Position numbers and translations under genes: made by a program. A DNA stretch of 64,000 nucleotides, from assembly GCA_010645155.1 (NCBI GenBank), contig CM021317.1:9308313-9372312 (forward strand), read 5' to 3'. The DNA is from Tigriopus japonicus. Taxonomy: Eukaryota > Arthropoda > Copepoda > Harpacticoida > Harpacticidae. How positions within the stretch are numbered: position 1 is the stretch's first letter; every line of letters starts with the position of its first letter. The notes under the pieces were generated by a model that was not told where the DNA came from, searched no databases, and was given only the letters and a program-made list of their open reading frames with translations. Of the stretch, positions 1 to 12,100 are shown piece by piece.

Positions 1-1799
1 CATTCGTAAAAAGTATCTCTAATATTTGCACGAAAAGAAAAAATGAGGAAGCATAGAAAGACTATAAAAGGGTAAAGTAGTTTTTTGTAAACTGCTCTTC
101 TCATGTTTAAATTTGAAAACCACAATCTTCTCACGACACCTCAAATAAGCCTGAATTGGCTATTTCCAGAAATCTTTGTCGTACAAACAAATGAAGCGAG
201 TCTTCTGCGTTTTGCGGTACAAGTGCAAACTGTTTGTACTTCATGACGAGAAATTACCAATCAAACTGAGAATTTCAAAAGGAAGGCGAGACTTTCGGTT
301 GATTTGCGGTTATATTCTGAAACGGTCAGGTGCATTTTGGTAGACAGAATGACACGCAAGGAATGTTGACAGACCATTCTGTTAAGGACACCGACCAGGA
401 CACGTCCATTCTTATTTGAGTCAAACCAGCATGGCGTGAAAATGTTCTTGGAGTTTAATACATACGTACATCAGCAGTCTAAGCAAAGCAAGCTGGCAAT
501 TTTCCCTTCATTTTTTTCATTTTTGAGCCAACCCTAAAGAGCAGAGTCTACTTAGGACCCATAGAAGGTGACTATCATGTTACTTTCATTTTAAATTAAC
601 CTGACATTTACTTCTTCCAAAAGCACATAAGACCATCGGCAAATTATTGCGGTTTTTAAGAGATACGGTGGAACAAAGCACCTATAGCTCCACATTAATT
701 CAAACTTGTAATTTTTTAACCCAAAAGCTTTCATGTACGTACTTCATCATATACTAGTGAGCGGATTAAAAACATAAAAAAGTGAACTAAAGGCCTACAT
801 TTGATTTGATATGCCATATTGTAGACTTGGTTGTGTCCACAGGCTGGCAATGACGGGAATGACGGATTTGATTGAGCTAGAAATGTGTCTGGGTGTCACT
901 TTTAGTGCGGTATAGAGTCCTTCAAGCGCAACCAGTGAAATGGAAATCACGTGCAACCTTTGAGCTTTGATGCACAAAATTTCTGTTCTAATGTGTCCAA
1001 TATACCTTTAGAAGCTCAAAAATGGGTCACATGTTTGTGCCAGGGTGCAATTTCTGGAGCTGTATTACTAAGGTGACCTCCCAGTCTTATGTACTGTGAC
1101 CTCCCAGTCAGCTGCTCCTTAAAGGACCCAATACCTCCCCAATGCCTTGACCGAGGCATTTGGAGGAGGGACTCCAAGTATGGGGGAGATATTGTTACAG
1201 AACGCATACAGAAAAATTCAAGAGCTGGATCCACTTAAATGAATTGTTGGCTAAGACAGAAACTGTATTGCAGGACCCAATGGTTCTTGAGGCGGTTGGA
1301 TTATCTGCGATCCTAATTTGTCGTTTAAAAAAGTCGGACAGACTTTTTTAAATTTAGGCTTCCTTCCATTCGCTTCTGTGCTTTGTGTAGCTACTTTTCC
1401 CCAAATTTTTGATGATTTGACGAAAACTTTGACGAACAATTTCCAAGTTAAACAACTTTTTGAACACAGTAGGTGATTTATACATAATTTAGTGCCGAAT
1501 GATCATCTTTTAAAACTTTAACCATAGCTACTGCGTTAGCAAAATTTGGAAAAGCGCCTTCTTTTCCTGTGATCTGTCACTCATTTGTAGAGGGTAGTCA
1601 TCATGTAGTGTCCTGGTTCAAAATATGCAACCTAAAACATGGATTGATCAATTATGGTATGATCTTGTCGTCACCAGGGTAAGGAACTGATAGTTATTTG
1701 AACTGTAAAAAGTCATTCAGCAGCACGGACACGTACTTTATCTTTTTATCAAGTCAATTCGTACAAGTAAAAAGCTCGTCAAAAATCCTTCATTTTCAG
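1..1799. other. no gene recognised (intron or intergenic)
   Basis: I see no convincing exon here. Short open frames exist on both strands but lack family motifs and good splice contexts. The stretch ends at a clear acceptor (tttcag, 1794-1799) leading into the glycosyltransferase exon at 1800, so at least its right part is an intron of that gene. The first exons, including any membrane anchor, are upstream or unrecognised. Confidence 0.5.
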
Positions 1800-2870
1800 C
1801 CCCTGATCTGATTAACCGCTATGGCAATCTCAATGTCCACAAGTTCAACGTGACTCGACTCATAGAAGGGTCTCCTTTGTCGGACTATATTCGAGATGTT
1901 TTTTGGTACATGGGATCGAGCATGCTTCACATGAGCGACTTTCTCAAAGCGCTAATGCTGTACCTCAAGGGTGGGATCACTTCAGATAGTGATCTTATTT
2001 GTGCCACAACATATCCTTCGTTTCAAGTGAATGAAGAAACTCAAGTGGAAAACCTGTGCTCCATGGACTTTAAATCCAACGTGAATCCAGTGTTTCTAAA
2101 GTTCAGGAAAGGCCATCCATTCTTGGCCATGGTCTTAGAGGACATGGTAAGATTTTGGGGTTATGTTGATTATTGATGAATAACTTTTAATTTTTCCTCC
2201 GCTTTAGAAAATTTCCATGAGGAACAGTGATTTCAGTTCCGTGGGTTCGATGTTGTTCAGTCGTTTGATGGAAGATCAATGCAAGGTCTTAAATATTGAG
2301 GCCCACAGGCGACACCCTGACTTTGACATAGACCTTTCGAGGCCACTGTAAGTATTCAGTTGATTAAATAGGACCACTGTAGGCCTTCATCAAGTCCGTT
2401 TTGTTTGTAGCACTAGTAACGCTCTTGTCAACTACACGTTTGTCTGTCCTCAACGTTGGAATATGAAAGTTTACTCTCTCTTTGATAAAGCCATTGTTCC
2501 TTTTTTGGAATGGATCAAGGAATTAGAAATTCCTCCCAAAGGCAAAGGTAAGATATTAGGTTTAAAAGGCTATGAACCTCAACCGAAATTGAATATATTT
2601 TGTCCAAGCAACATGACCATGTTTTCGGGGGAAATTAATTTTGCTTTTCTACAATAAGGAAAAGTAAGTCTCACCTATTGACTCAACACTTTTTCAGCTG
2701 AATATCCAAACCTACTTGCACTTCACATTCAAGATTTGCCAAACAAACTGTATTCCACGAATCAGCAGATCGCCGACTCCCCTGGAACCATGGCGATCTT
2801 CAAAGAATTTTGCCCACTCACTGCCAAAAAAATTTTGGACGACTTACAAATGCACGAGACAACGCCCTGA
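1800..2870 (+). CDS. alpha-1,4-glycosyltransferase (A4GALT/GT32-like), 5' partial
   Basis: Four exons: 1800-2146, 2208-2347, 2411-2547 and 2698-2870 (stop TGA 2868-2870), all with GT-AG junctions and matching phases. The family transfers a sugar (Gal or GlcNAc) in alpha-1,4 linkage to glycolipids or glycoproteins in the Golgi. Seen in the translation: a motif SDFLKALMLYLKGG followed by DSD, which matches the family's donor-binding stretch (S-D-x-x-R ... GG-x-x-x-D-x-D). Later come a KGHPFLAMVLEDM block, a C-P-Q-R-W block, LHIQDLPNKLYST (equivalent to the family's V-H-x-W-N-K region) and a C-terminal FCPLTAKK. The usual W-G-x-x-G-P stretch is not clearly kept; SSVGSMLFSRLM stands in its place. 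The first codon is split, so exons upstream are missing from the model. A diverged arthropod paralogue is the best call; acceptor and linkage cannot be stated. Confidence 0.75.
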
Positions 2871-2935
2871 TGCCAACTGAAAGCTCTCCGGCTAGTTTCC
2901 AATTCATTCAGTATTTAGAACCCCATTAGCTTGTT

Positions 2936-2941
2936 AATAAA
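2936..2941 (+). terminator. polyadenylation signal of the glycosyltransferase gene
   Basis: A canonical AATAAA lies 66 bases after the stop codon, the usual place for 3' end formation. It marks the likely end of the transcript just before the repeat-rich region. Confidence 0.6.
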
Positions 2942-3120
2942 AAACATGTATCACTTAGGTTTGCTTGTATGTTTTATTTGATTTTTTTTTGTTTGGACAT
3001 TCTTGCCGAGGTATTTAAACAGTGTTATCAAAGATTTTTGGTATTCTAGACTCTAGAGGATTGAATAAGGACGATTCTCTAAACAAAATTGGATTCAGCG
3101 TAGAAGTCAATGACTAACTT

Positions 3121-3252
3121 GCAAGATCTTGCAACAAGAGGTAGAACGAGCTCATTTTCCGCCTACGCTTGCCTGAACTTCAAAGAAGCATAACTTTTGA
3201 CTCCGTCGTTCGATTGAGCTGAAAATTGGTAGACAAATTTCTTCACTTCTGT
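3121..3252 (+). repeat. interspersed repeat, second copy at 61676
   Basis: The stretch starting gcaagatcttgcaacaagag is closely matched at 61676-61910 (gcaagatcttgcaacacgag) over more than 100 bases, ending in gagctgaaaattggtagacaaatt. The second copy is interrupted by a 120-bp insertion, so this copy serves as the uninterrupted reference site. No coding content is evident. Confidence 0.7.
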
Positions 3253-3584
3253 CACCTATTTGATTTTTGCAATATTTATCAAAGAAGCTTGTCAGGTTTT
3301 GATCTTTAAAGAAGAAATTACTAGTGTTAGGTTTTATGTACACCATTAAGCAACACCTCGCGAAAGAGTTTTAGTGACACCCGACCTATTTTAAGAAGAA
3401 CTTAATAGCAACATAAGTTGCCTCATACACCGGGCATTAGTTTTATTAATTGATGCGTTTAAACGAGCTTCAATTTGTTATTACTAGGGACGGGCAGAAA
3501 GTGCAAATAATCTTACCCTTTTAGTTACCAAAAGTTGCAAAAAAATGTGCCCAAAAGTGCAAAACAGAGTGCAGAAAAATGTTG

Positions 3585-3702
3585 AAAGTGCAAATAAATG
3601 TCAAAAAAGAGCAAATAAATGTCGAAAAAAGAGCAAATAAGTGTCAAAAAAGAGCAAATAAATGTCAAAAAAGTGCAAATAAATGTCAAAAAGAGCAAAT
3701 AA
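3585..3702 (+). repeat. tandem repeat, unit about 21 bp
   Basis: Five to six imperfect copies of a unit like agcaaataaatgtcaaaaa follow one another. The same 'gcaaataa' words recur near the far end of the hAT element (about 5070-5110) in the opposite orientation. Such subterminal iterations are typical transposase-binding arrays, but that role is inferred. Confidence 0.75.
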
Positions 3703-3749
3703 CTTGCATTTGGAGTTAAAACGTCATTTATGGAGTACCCACGGCTCCT

Positions 3750-4080
3750 AATTGAGCAGGAGAAGTCATTTACAAGTTCTAAAGACATTTGAGACCAGTT
3801 TGAGGTGAAGAGACAATGCCGCACAAGTAATAGAGTTCTATTAATAAGGTCACTAGAAAAAAGGATGTAAAATCATGAAAAATACTCTAGTCAACAATCT
3901 TCTGAGTTTTTCATTCCTAAGGTGGTCTCGTGGATGTACGTACCCAAAATATTGTCGAAATACATTTAACAATTGTTTTATATGGCTTTACATCACTCCG
4001 TTTGTGTCCTTCAAGTTGTTCAAAAATAGACATTGAAAATTGAACAGAAAAATACCCACGTGTGCCTAACAATTATATCA
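3750..4080 (+). repeat. repeat family shared with 58995-59310
   Basis: The block 3755-3850 (aagtcattt...gaccagttt...gacaatgcc) is closely matched in the same orientation at about 59030-59130. The block around 3990-4080 (gacattgaaaattgaac ... gtgcctaacaatta) is matched inverted at 59180-59310. Part of the hAT element's interior therefore exists elsewhere in a rearranged copy. Confidence 0.6.
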
Positions 4081-4306
4081 AAGAAAATAGTCATAAATGT
4101 GTTTTAAGCATGTTTTTAGTGACATTACTTCAATATTTGGCCCATGGCCTAATTACCAGAACTCAATTTCAAATGTGGCATTCAATGTCTCATCACATCA
4201 AAACTGTTCTCAAATACTTTTGGAACTTAGAAGTAATATCTTCAAGTCAATTAAACAATGTGTACTGCTACATTGATGTATCCTTAGCTTGATGATTTTA
4301 AGTTTA

Positions 4307-4701
4307 CCGGGTGTTTCAAAAGAAACGGAACACCTAATTCCATCGTCAATAACTCATGATTGAAACCATGCATGAACCTCACCTTTATTGGATAGGATTG
4401 GCCAAACACTTGACTTGAAAAGTCAGAAAAAGCAATTTCACCCAATTTCAATATTTAAGCGACGACGATTTTTTCCCTAAAGGGCCCTTTACGAAAACAG
4501 AGCGTTCGTGACTCCGACTTTTTTCTCTCTTCATAAATTTGGCTAAAATCAAAAATAAGGCGACAAAAAGAGAATAACAATTTGTGTATCTTAAGAATTG
4601 TTATCTGCCGCATCTTTTTGAGCTCTATATATTTTTTGTGAGATCAACCATTTCCGAGTTACGGACATGGTTTGTTGTTCCGTTTCTTATGCATCACCCG
4701 G
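4307..4701. mobile_element. mariner-type MITE nested in the hAT element
   Basis: Terminal inverted repeats begin CCGGGTG; the left end reads ccgggtgtttcaaaagaaac and the right end, complemented, ccgggtgatgcataagaaac. Both lead into ggaac. TA dinucleotides flank both ends (4305-4306 and 4702-4703). TA target duplication with CCGGG ends points to the Tc1/mariner superfamily. The 395-bp length with no transposase makes it a MITE. It lies wholly inside the hAT-type element, so it inserted later. Confidence 0.75.
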
Positions 4702-5170
4702 TATAACGGCCTTTTTTAGAAATAGCGATCTTTGTAGGCAGCAAACCTAATTCTGCAATCTATATTGTTAGTAGATACTTCCATTACCAAAGCATGAGTT
4801 TCTTTAGGTTTGCTATTTGTTGGTTGAATGCAATGAGATTCTTTTGTCTAATGTTTAGTTTAGTAAACAGGATGTTATAGTTAAAGCAAGATGGTGAATA
4901 AAGTGTGAGGTTTGCGTCTGAAATGCACATATTTCTTCAAGGTGCTAAGAATGGTTGATTGCAAATGCAAGCTTTTTCGACTAGTTCAAAATTTGATCTT
5001 GAAACTAAATTTTTTTTCAAAAGCACACTACATTTTCTTAACAATTTGTCAATTTTGGCCAAAAACGTAAATAAAAAGTGCAAATAAAGGTGAAAAGTGC
5101 AAAAGTGCAGAAAAATGGTTTTATGTTACCAAAAATCTTTTTACACTATTTGCCCGGCCCTAGTTATTAC

Positions 5171-6157
5171 AATCAGGATACAGATATGACAGAAAAGAAC
5201 GCATTGTTCCGACCATAAATGAAAATGCGAGCATTTTTTTATCAAGTTTATTTTGGGCATCTCTGGTTAGAGACATTCAATCTCGTTAGCAAACAATCAA
5301 CTATTTCATAGACAATTTAAGAAGACATCAACACACAGTTTGATAAAATATCGCAAACAAATACTCTCTCCTGGAAAACAAATCACAAAAGAACCAAAAA
5401 TTCAAAAGAATTATCGAGAGGAAGAGAGGACAAAGTAGTTTCTGGAACCAAATGAAACTTTTCAAACGTGTTTCCGAGCTTTGCAATACGGAATGATTGG
5501 AGACAAACATTCTGACTAGCAGAACAATTCGGAATGATCATTTTTTTGTTCGCCATTTTTTTTCCCTGAGGAAAACTTGTCATTTCTTTTGTCGGCAAAT
5601 AAATATTGTGACCAAATTGGAGCTGCTGTATTGGTTGATATGCCATAGGTATTGTGTAATCAATGGAGGCACTTGGTTCATTCACTTTTTAAAATTTTAA
5701 TTGACATGTTGCTGCTTGATATATTTGTCGCCTATTGTTTCGCCCTTTTGTGATAAGGAATTTGGGAATTACCACTATTTTTCATAAAAAAGAGATAAAC
5801 AGTCGTCACTGGGAATGACCAATTTTGCTATCACAAAGTCGCATTTAGATGATATCGTTCATAAGTAGCAATGGTAGGTGTGATCATCGTCGATATTGAA
5901 GTAGTAGTAGCAATAGTAGTATAACAAGTAGTAGTAGTTGCAGAATCTGGATGAATTTGTTGAATGTCCAGCCTTTCTCGCCCATCCCCAAGTGACACAA
6001 TTCTCATGGTCCAATGCACAACCCACCACACTCACTGTCGTTGGACACCTTCGTTCCTTTGATTTTCCGGGTGCATTTCTCATTTAAACGAATGCATCTC
6101 AAAGTCTATGGAGGGCACAAGGCCGGATCGGAAACTGGGCCTGGCAAAAGGCTTCCA
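5171..6157. other. intergenic or 3' UTR, nothing clear
   Basis: No gene is recognised. The right part is probably the 3' UTR of the minus-strand GalNAc-transferase gene. It holds one GTA-type simple repeat. An open frame of about 100 codons on the minus strand at 5383-5685 has no recognisable motif. Confidence 0.5.
5901..5938. repeat. imperfect (GTA)n simple repeat
   Basis: Runs of gta triplets are interrupted by caa and taa. It lies in what is probably the 3' UTR of the GalNAc-transferase transcript. Confidence 0.7.
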
Positions 6158-9100
6158 TCATGATTCTAGGACGTCGGCCTCACGGGCTTTCTCGGCATTC
6201 CAAGAGCCAAACTTCCAACGTTGACGTTTCTCGGCGGGATTGCAAATCTCCATCAGAAGTTTGTCCTTGTTCGGACCGATAGCCAGACATTTGCGACTGC
6301 TCCCATGTCGCATGGTCTGGGTCTGCAAAAAATATTATTTCAAATCGCAAAATTACATCGAGCCTATAGAGTCTTTGAAACTCAAGGGCGTAATTTAGGA
6401 ATTTCTCTACTTTCCATTACAATAAATGCGACAAATGCCGCTTGAGGTCGCTTTTTTCGACTGTCAATAACAACTGAATTTTCTACACAGAGAGCCTATC
6501 GATGAAAGTAATGATTTCTAGTGGGAATAAGTTAATTGCATTCTCCTGCAGCTGAGACCTTGCTTATGTTGGATAGACTTTGTATAACAGTTTTCAGCTC
6601 AATCAGATGCCGGTGTGAAAAGTTATTTCTTTTCAAACTTTTGTTTTGGAGAGAGCTTAAAATGAACGAGATCGCCCTTTTGTGGCAAAACAATTAACAG
6701 AAGAGGATTAGATCGTTTATTTTGTGTAGGATTGAGCCGTAGGAGCATGATTTTTGTCTCCAATATTCGATCGAGTGGGAGATTGAAATGCGTAAAGGTC
6801 AGTTGTTGAGGGGAATTTGGAAGTGTAGTGGAAGCATAGTATAACAAGGAACCTTTCAAATCAAGTGCCGACTGCACTAATTCAAAAAGCTTAAGAATAA
6901 CAAAGCAATGTGAAAATAGCCATGCTCAAGTTTAGTATATGAGCTGGCTTTTAAACGCAACTTAGGCTCTGCAATTAAGCATGGCTATTTTGACTTCCTT
7001 AGTATACTCGAGCTATTTGAACTAATGTAGATAACACCCAACCTATAATGTCAGCAAGGTCCCATTTGCAGAAGAACTTACTGGAAATCATAATTCTGAT
7101 TGCTACCTTCCCAATCCAGAGAAATTCAATGGTTCTTGATCGAGCTCAAACAAAGGGAGCGATTAAGGACGTGATTGATTGTTTACCTGATGATTGTACT
7201 CCCAAAACTGATTGCCTTTCGACCCATGACAAGGGTACAAAATGACCTCGGAGCCGGCATAATCCAGACACGCCTCGTCTCGACGGATCTCGCCTTCTTT
7301 GGAGAGCATCCAATACTGGAAGCAGGGAAAGACGAGATTGAAATTCTAACCGGTTCATGATTATGATTCTACAACGAACAACAAGAAGACGAAACACACC
7401 TGATTTCCACCCTGGTTATGACAAGGCCAAAGGCCGACAGGTTTATGTAAATCGTCCGTTTTGACAGCCGAATCCACGCACTGACTACTCCACGAATTTC
7501 GGATCTGAGAACAAAGGACAAACAGGTCATGGAAAGCAAAAGTGACAAAAAAGCACACCTTGTTAAGACGATTTTAAGGGGGCTTATGAAGACATTGGAC
7601 ATTTTTGTAGGCTAATATTCACTCTAAAATACCTGATTTCCCCCCCGATTGTGACACGGGAAGAGTTGCATTTTCTTTTTAAGAGCCTTTCGTTTAGCGG
7701 AGGCATCAAGGCAAAGCCTGGCGTCATCAAAGAGGCTTCGGATCTATAGCATGGCATGGTTATGGATGTCAGGAAAAGGTTGATCTCTAATAGATCAATC
7801 TCTAATAGATTTTCAAGATAAATGCAAAACTGCCACAATTTCAGGCTAAAGTTGAGCCGGAAATAAACAATATGTGAAAGAATTATCTGTAGCGAACTTG
7901 TAAAATCAAATTGGCATCTTCTATCATGAGAGCTTAATAAAGAACAAACCAGGTTTTTTGCACTTTATTGCACTTATCCTGTATCACAACATTTGAGAGA
8001 TGTGCAAAGGTTTCAAATCATAAACTGAATCAATTAATCCAGTGATTACTAAATTAGCTAACATTTAGATGTCTGTGGCTGCTGTGGCTAGATTGTTCCC
8101 AGTTTACACTGTGCATGCACTCAGAAAGCGACAAAACACGTAATTATTCAAGTGAATGTGCCAACAAAGTAACCAAATGTCCTATTTAATGTAGCTAAAC
8201 CATAAAAAAACTAATAAATGTGCGCAAATTCTCTATTTATTCTGACTTTTGTAGCTTCGCGAGTGCATGCAGTGCTGAGTGGTTTTGTTGATGAGCCCAG
8301 GAGCTGTGGGAAAAATCCAACGAGCCATCCATAGTACTGTACTCTTGGGCCCAAAGCTCTTTGATCGTTAATTCGTAAACCCCTGAACCTACCAACGTCT
8401 CTTTCGTGGGCCCCAAACAACAAGTAATCAAATTTGATGGGCCTTGGCCCAAAAACGGTTGCCGATCCCTGGCCTTTGGAGATGTATACTTTGGTTGCCC
8501 ATAGCTAGGGACAACAAACAAGCCTTGTAGGGTAATAAAAACAAGTTCAAGTCGACCTTGTATCATACTTCTAAAATTTTCATTCGTCTCTTAAAATTTC
8601 CATTCGAAAAGTTTGAAAAACAGAAAAATTACAAATCGTGGTCTCAAACGCAAAGTAAAATAAGCGTTTCACGATTCTAACGCCGGTAGTTTATCCATTT
8701 TTTTTCTCTGCTTACTTCCCAAGTTAGAAATGTGAAAAGATGTCTTACTTCGCCGTTGGCCACAGCCTCGCCAGGGATGAAGAGTTCAGGATAGATATTG
8801 TCCAAGTACCATTTGAACGATTTGCATTGGAGATCATTGCGAAGTTTAACTCGACTACTCACATCCCCGAAATCACCCTGAGTTGAAAAGAAAACAGATC
8901 TCAATGGCAGCGTGTTATTATCGCCACAAAGAAATGGAGCATACCAAATCATGGCCAATTCTGTCGTAATAGTATTTTTTGTAGTCGTCCAACCACACTT
9001 CGGCCAAACGGATCGAGTTCTTTCGGAGAACATTCACTCCACTTCTCCATTTGTAAGGCGAGCGTTTCCTGAATATATGGCCCACATGAGAGCATGGAAC

Positions 9101-12100
9101 AATCTCCAAAGTTCCTCCACACATCCATGTCTGGAAATGAAACCCATAATGTATATAAGTACGATCGATACCCACCCAAGCAGAACCATCACAAATTCTT
9201 ACTTTGAACGAGAGCTCCAGATTCTCTCCGCCCCAGATGTCAAAACCAGAATCATAAGTTCCCAATCGCTCAAAGAAATCTTTGTCGATAGAAAAAAGAC
9301 CACCGGCCATTGTGGGTGTGGCCACAGCTTCGGCAGTGCTATTGTGTTTCTTCCGTTCACGTTCAGGAATGGCGTGCCAATTGAACTGCAATTGACAATC
9401 ACTTATTATTCTCTCAGTTTTGATAAGTATGATCAAATAGAAACTAGCCACAAATCAATGAGCGATATCTTCGATATTGACTGGTTTCATTTCAGGATCC
9501 AATTATTCGCTGGAAGGGAAACCCTTCCCTCGAGTCGGATTATAGGAGGTTGCTCATGGCACCTGCTCCCAACAGACTTCATTGACTAGAGATAGGAAAG
9601 TATCAGAGAAGGCCCCCATAAAAATGTCTGATTGATTGGACTTGGAATCACGAAAAAAATCCCAACGATTTCTTAGAGCATGCAAATGGTATTCGATTTC
9701 ACGAAAAAGCAAGAACAAACGGACTCTCAAACGACACTCTGGCTTAACCTGGAGATTCCAATCAAATCCTCCGACGGAAAGTGTCTTGCTTGGACTGAAG
9801 TGAAATTCCAAAGTGTCGTCACTAATAACGTCAATTACGGGACAAACCACATTGGTCGGATCCCGAGCAATTCGGTCTAATAAAGGTTCCAGCCAGCCTA
9901 CCATATTGGTTAGGGGTAGATTTGCGAGTTTGCCATGTAAGAAAAGGAGATATCCAACTTTAGTATTCAGTAATGGACCAACTGGATCATGTTATTCAGT
10001 TTGGCAACGATTCCCGGAATAGAATCCTTGCCAGCGAAGAATGAGCCATGATCCAGTTTCGGAAATACCTGAAGATTCCAATCGAAACCTCCAACATTCA
10101 CCCCGCTTGAATCTCGAAAATGATACTCCAAAGTATCATCATCGATGACGTCAATGACGGGACAAACGACGGTGGTTGGATCACGTGCAATTCGGTCCAA
10201 CAAAGGCTCTAACCAACCTGTAGGAAAAGATTGATAAATGACTCAACAAAATGACAGAGATTTTCGTGAGTGCACTCAAAAGTTGCGCAAACACATTTGG
10301 AGAAACTCGAAACCTAACGCCCAAAACACATTTTGTCGCTCACCTGTGGTACATTCACAATGTGAATCCAAATACGTTAGGACTTGACCAGTGGCATGAC
10401 GAGCGCCTGTCAATCGAGCACGGATTAATCCAGCTCGTTCTTTCTCACGAACAACCTTTACAATTGGGTATTTGCTCATGTAACTTTCGAGCTGCTCTTG
10501 GAGATGACCTGGCAAAAAGAAAAACATCTTGAAGGCAATCATTCTTATGGTTCGATAATGCTTTAGTATTTCATAGACTCGTTTCTAGATAACTTGCTCT
10601 AGCACATGATTCAAGTCCTTATTATTATCAAGTGCACAAAGACCAAAAAAGGGGATCGTCCGTAGACTGGAAAGGGCCAAAATGGCCTTCAGGCACGTCA
10701 ATGGAACGCTAATTTCCTCCTATTATAGATAGAGCTACAGAATTAATTCTCTTCCTACATTTTCGTAAACGAGGTCCTTCGGGTGCCCACAAAGCCACTC
10801 ATACAAAGGGAAAGCTCAGCATGAGAGTTGTCAAGTCAGCCAGTCAAGGCTTCCATTTACCAAGGACCAGAATAATCCAGTTCAAGAAGGCCATCTGACA
10901 CGTTATTTTTCGGTCATTCATTTCAGGTTGTCCTGCAAAGATTACAATATTCTTACTCATATCTGATGCGTCGTCCACCAGAATAATCTCCTTCAGGAGA
11001 TGACTGGGAGATCGATCCATCACGGAATGGACCGTTCGTAGCAAGATGGACCAGGCCTCGTTGTGGAAACAAATAATGACTGATGTGGACGGGAGATCTG
11101 ACAAGAAGCGGTTCGGGGCTTTGCACCTGAAACAACGAAAGCGGACAAACCCGAGAATGAGGTTAATTAGAAGGGCAAAGAAAAGCAGAGTTGCCTTTGT
11201 TGTTACTGGTCCTTACCATTCATCCCTGGGATCTGGCAAGGTCCTATGCACGGATATGAGATCACTGACGTACTGATTAAATGCATTCTTTTGCCAGCCT
11301 TCGTCAATGACCTTCTTGGTCTTGGCATCGGGATTCTCGATCTTGAAAGGCTTGCCCAATTCTCCGGGACCATTGGGATCCGGAGGGAGTGGCATAACAC
11401 CAACCTCGTGCCGTTCGGCGTCATTTTTCCACCTAAGAATATAATTGGATAGTAGGGAATGAGTTGTGTCTTCACTGGCAAAACCTAACTCTGACAAAAA
11501 TAATAACCCTAGATGGAAACTTAAGGTTGATCTGAACTAAAACGCAAATGATTTACTTAACACTTGACAAGCAAAAAATAACCGGCTTTTTCCGGTCTTT
11601 TTCCTCCTCCTGAGTTTTAGCAATGATTAAAAACCAGGGGATTCAAAGTAAAAAAAGTGCATTTTTCTTCAAAACTTGCTATTTTGGGCCCCTTTTTGAG
11701 GTTCATACACATTTAGTAACTCCATTAATATGTGCACTGCCGGAATTGTTAGAACTTCCGTTACTTTTGATTCACCCTGTACTGAAAGTTCTCCTGAAGT
11801 TGGGCGTTCCTCAATTTCAGACTTATTGTACTTTCTTGCACTTGTCCAATCTTTGCACAAATATTTTCCATCCTCTATTTTTCACAAGATGGATTCCTTT
11901 TCGACATTTTTCGATCTTTGAATTAGCGTTCTGGTAATTTCTGTAGCTGAAGCGTTATACGCCCTTGTGTTTTGGGAGTTTGGTACCAGGAGTAAAGACC
12001 AGTAATGGCTCATAATCCCACTACAATATTTTTTGCAACGCATAATGCCCAGATTGGACGGAGAGAATCAATTTCATTTGAACCTCTAATAAAATAAGTT

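Larger units (their letters stand above)
3485..5162. mobile_element. non-autonomous hAT-type DNA transposon
   Basis: The ends are TAGGGACGGGCA on the left and the complement of TAGGGCCGGGCA on the right (11 of 12 identical). Both are flanked by the same 8 bases, gttattac (3477-3484 and 5163-5170). An 8-bp target duplication with TAGGG ends is characteristic of hAT elements. Subterminal sequence on both sides carries scattered 'gtgcaaataa' and 'gttaccaaaa' motifs. No transposase reading frame is seen, so the element would need one supplied in trans. A 395-bp element (4307-4701) sits inside it, so the original insert was about 1.28 kb. Confidence 0.8.

Noticed and set aside
3585..3702. CRISPR-like array
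   Set aside because: Short AT-rich units without unique spacers, inside a eukaryotic transposon end; a simple tandem repeat explains it.
8237..8566. additional GALNT exon between exons 8 and 9
   Set aside because: The frame lacks the C-x-D and C-H-N lectin motifs and suitable splice sites; exon 8 joins cleanly to either exon 9 version.
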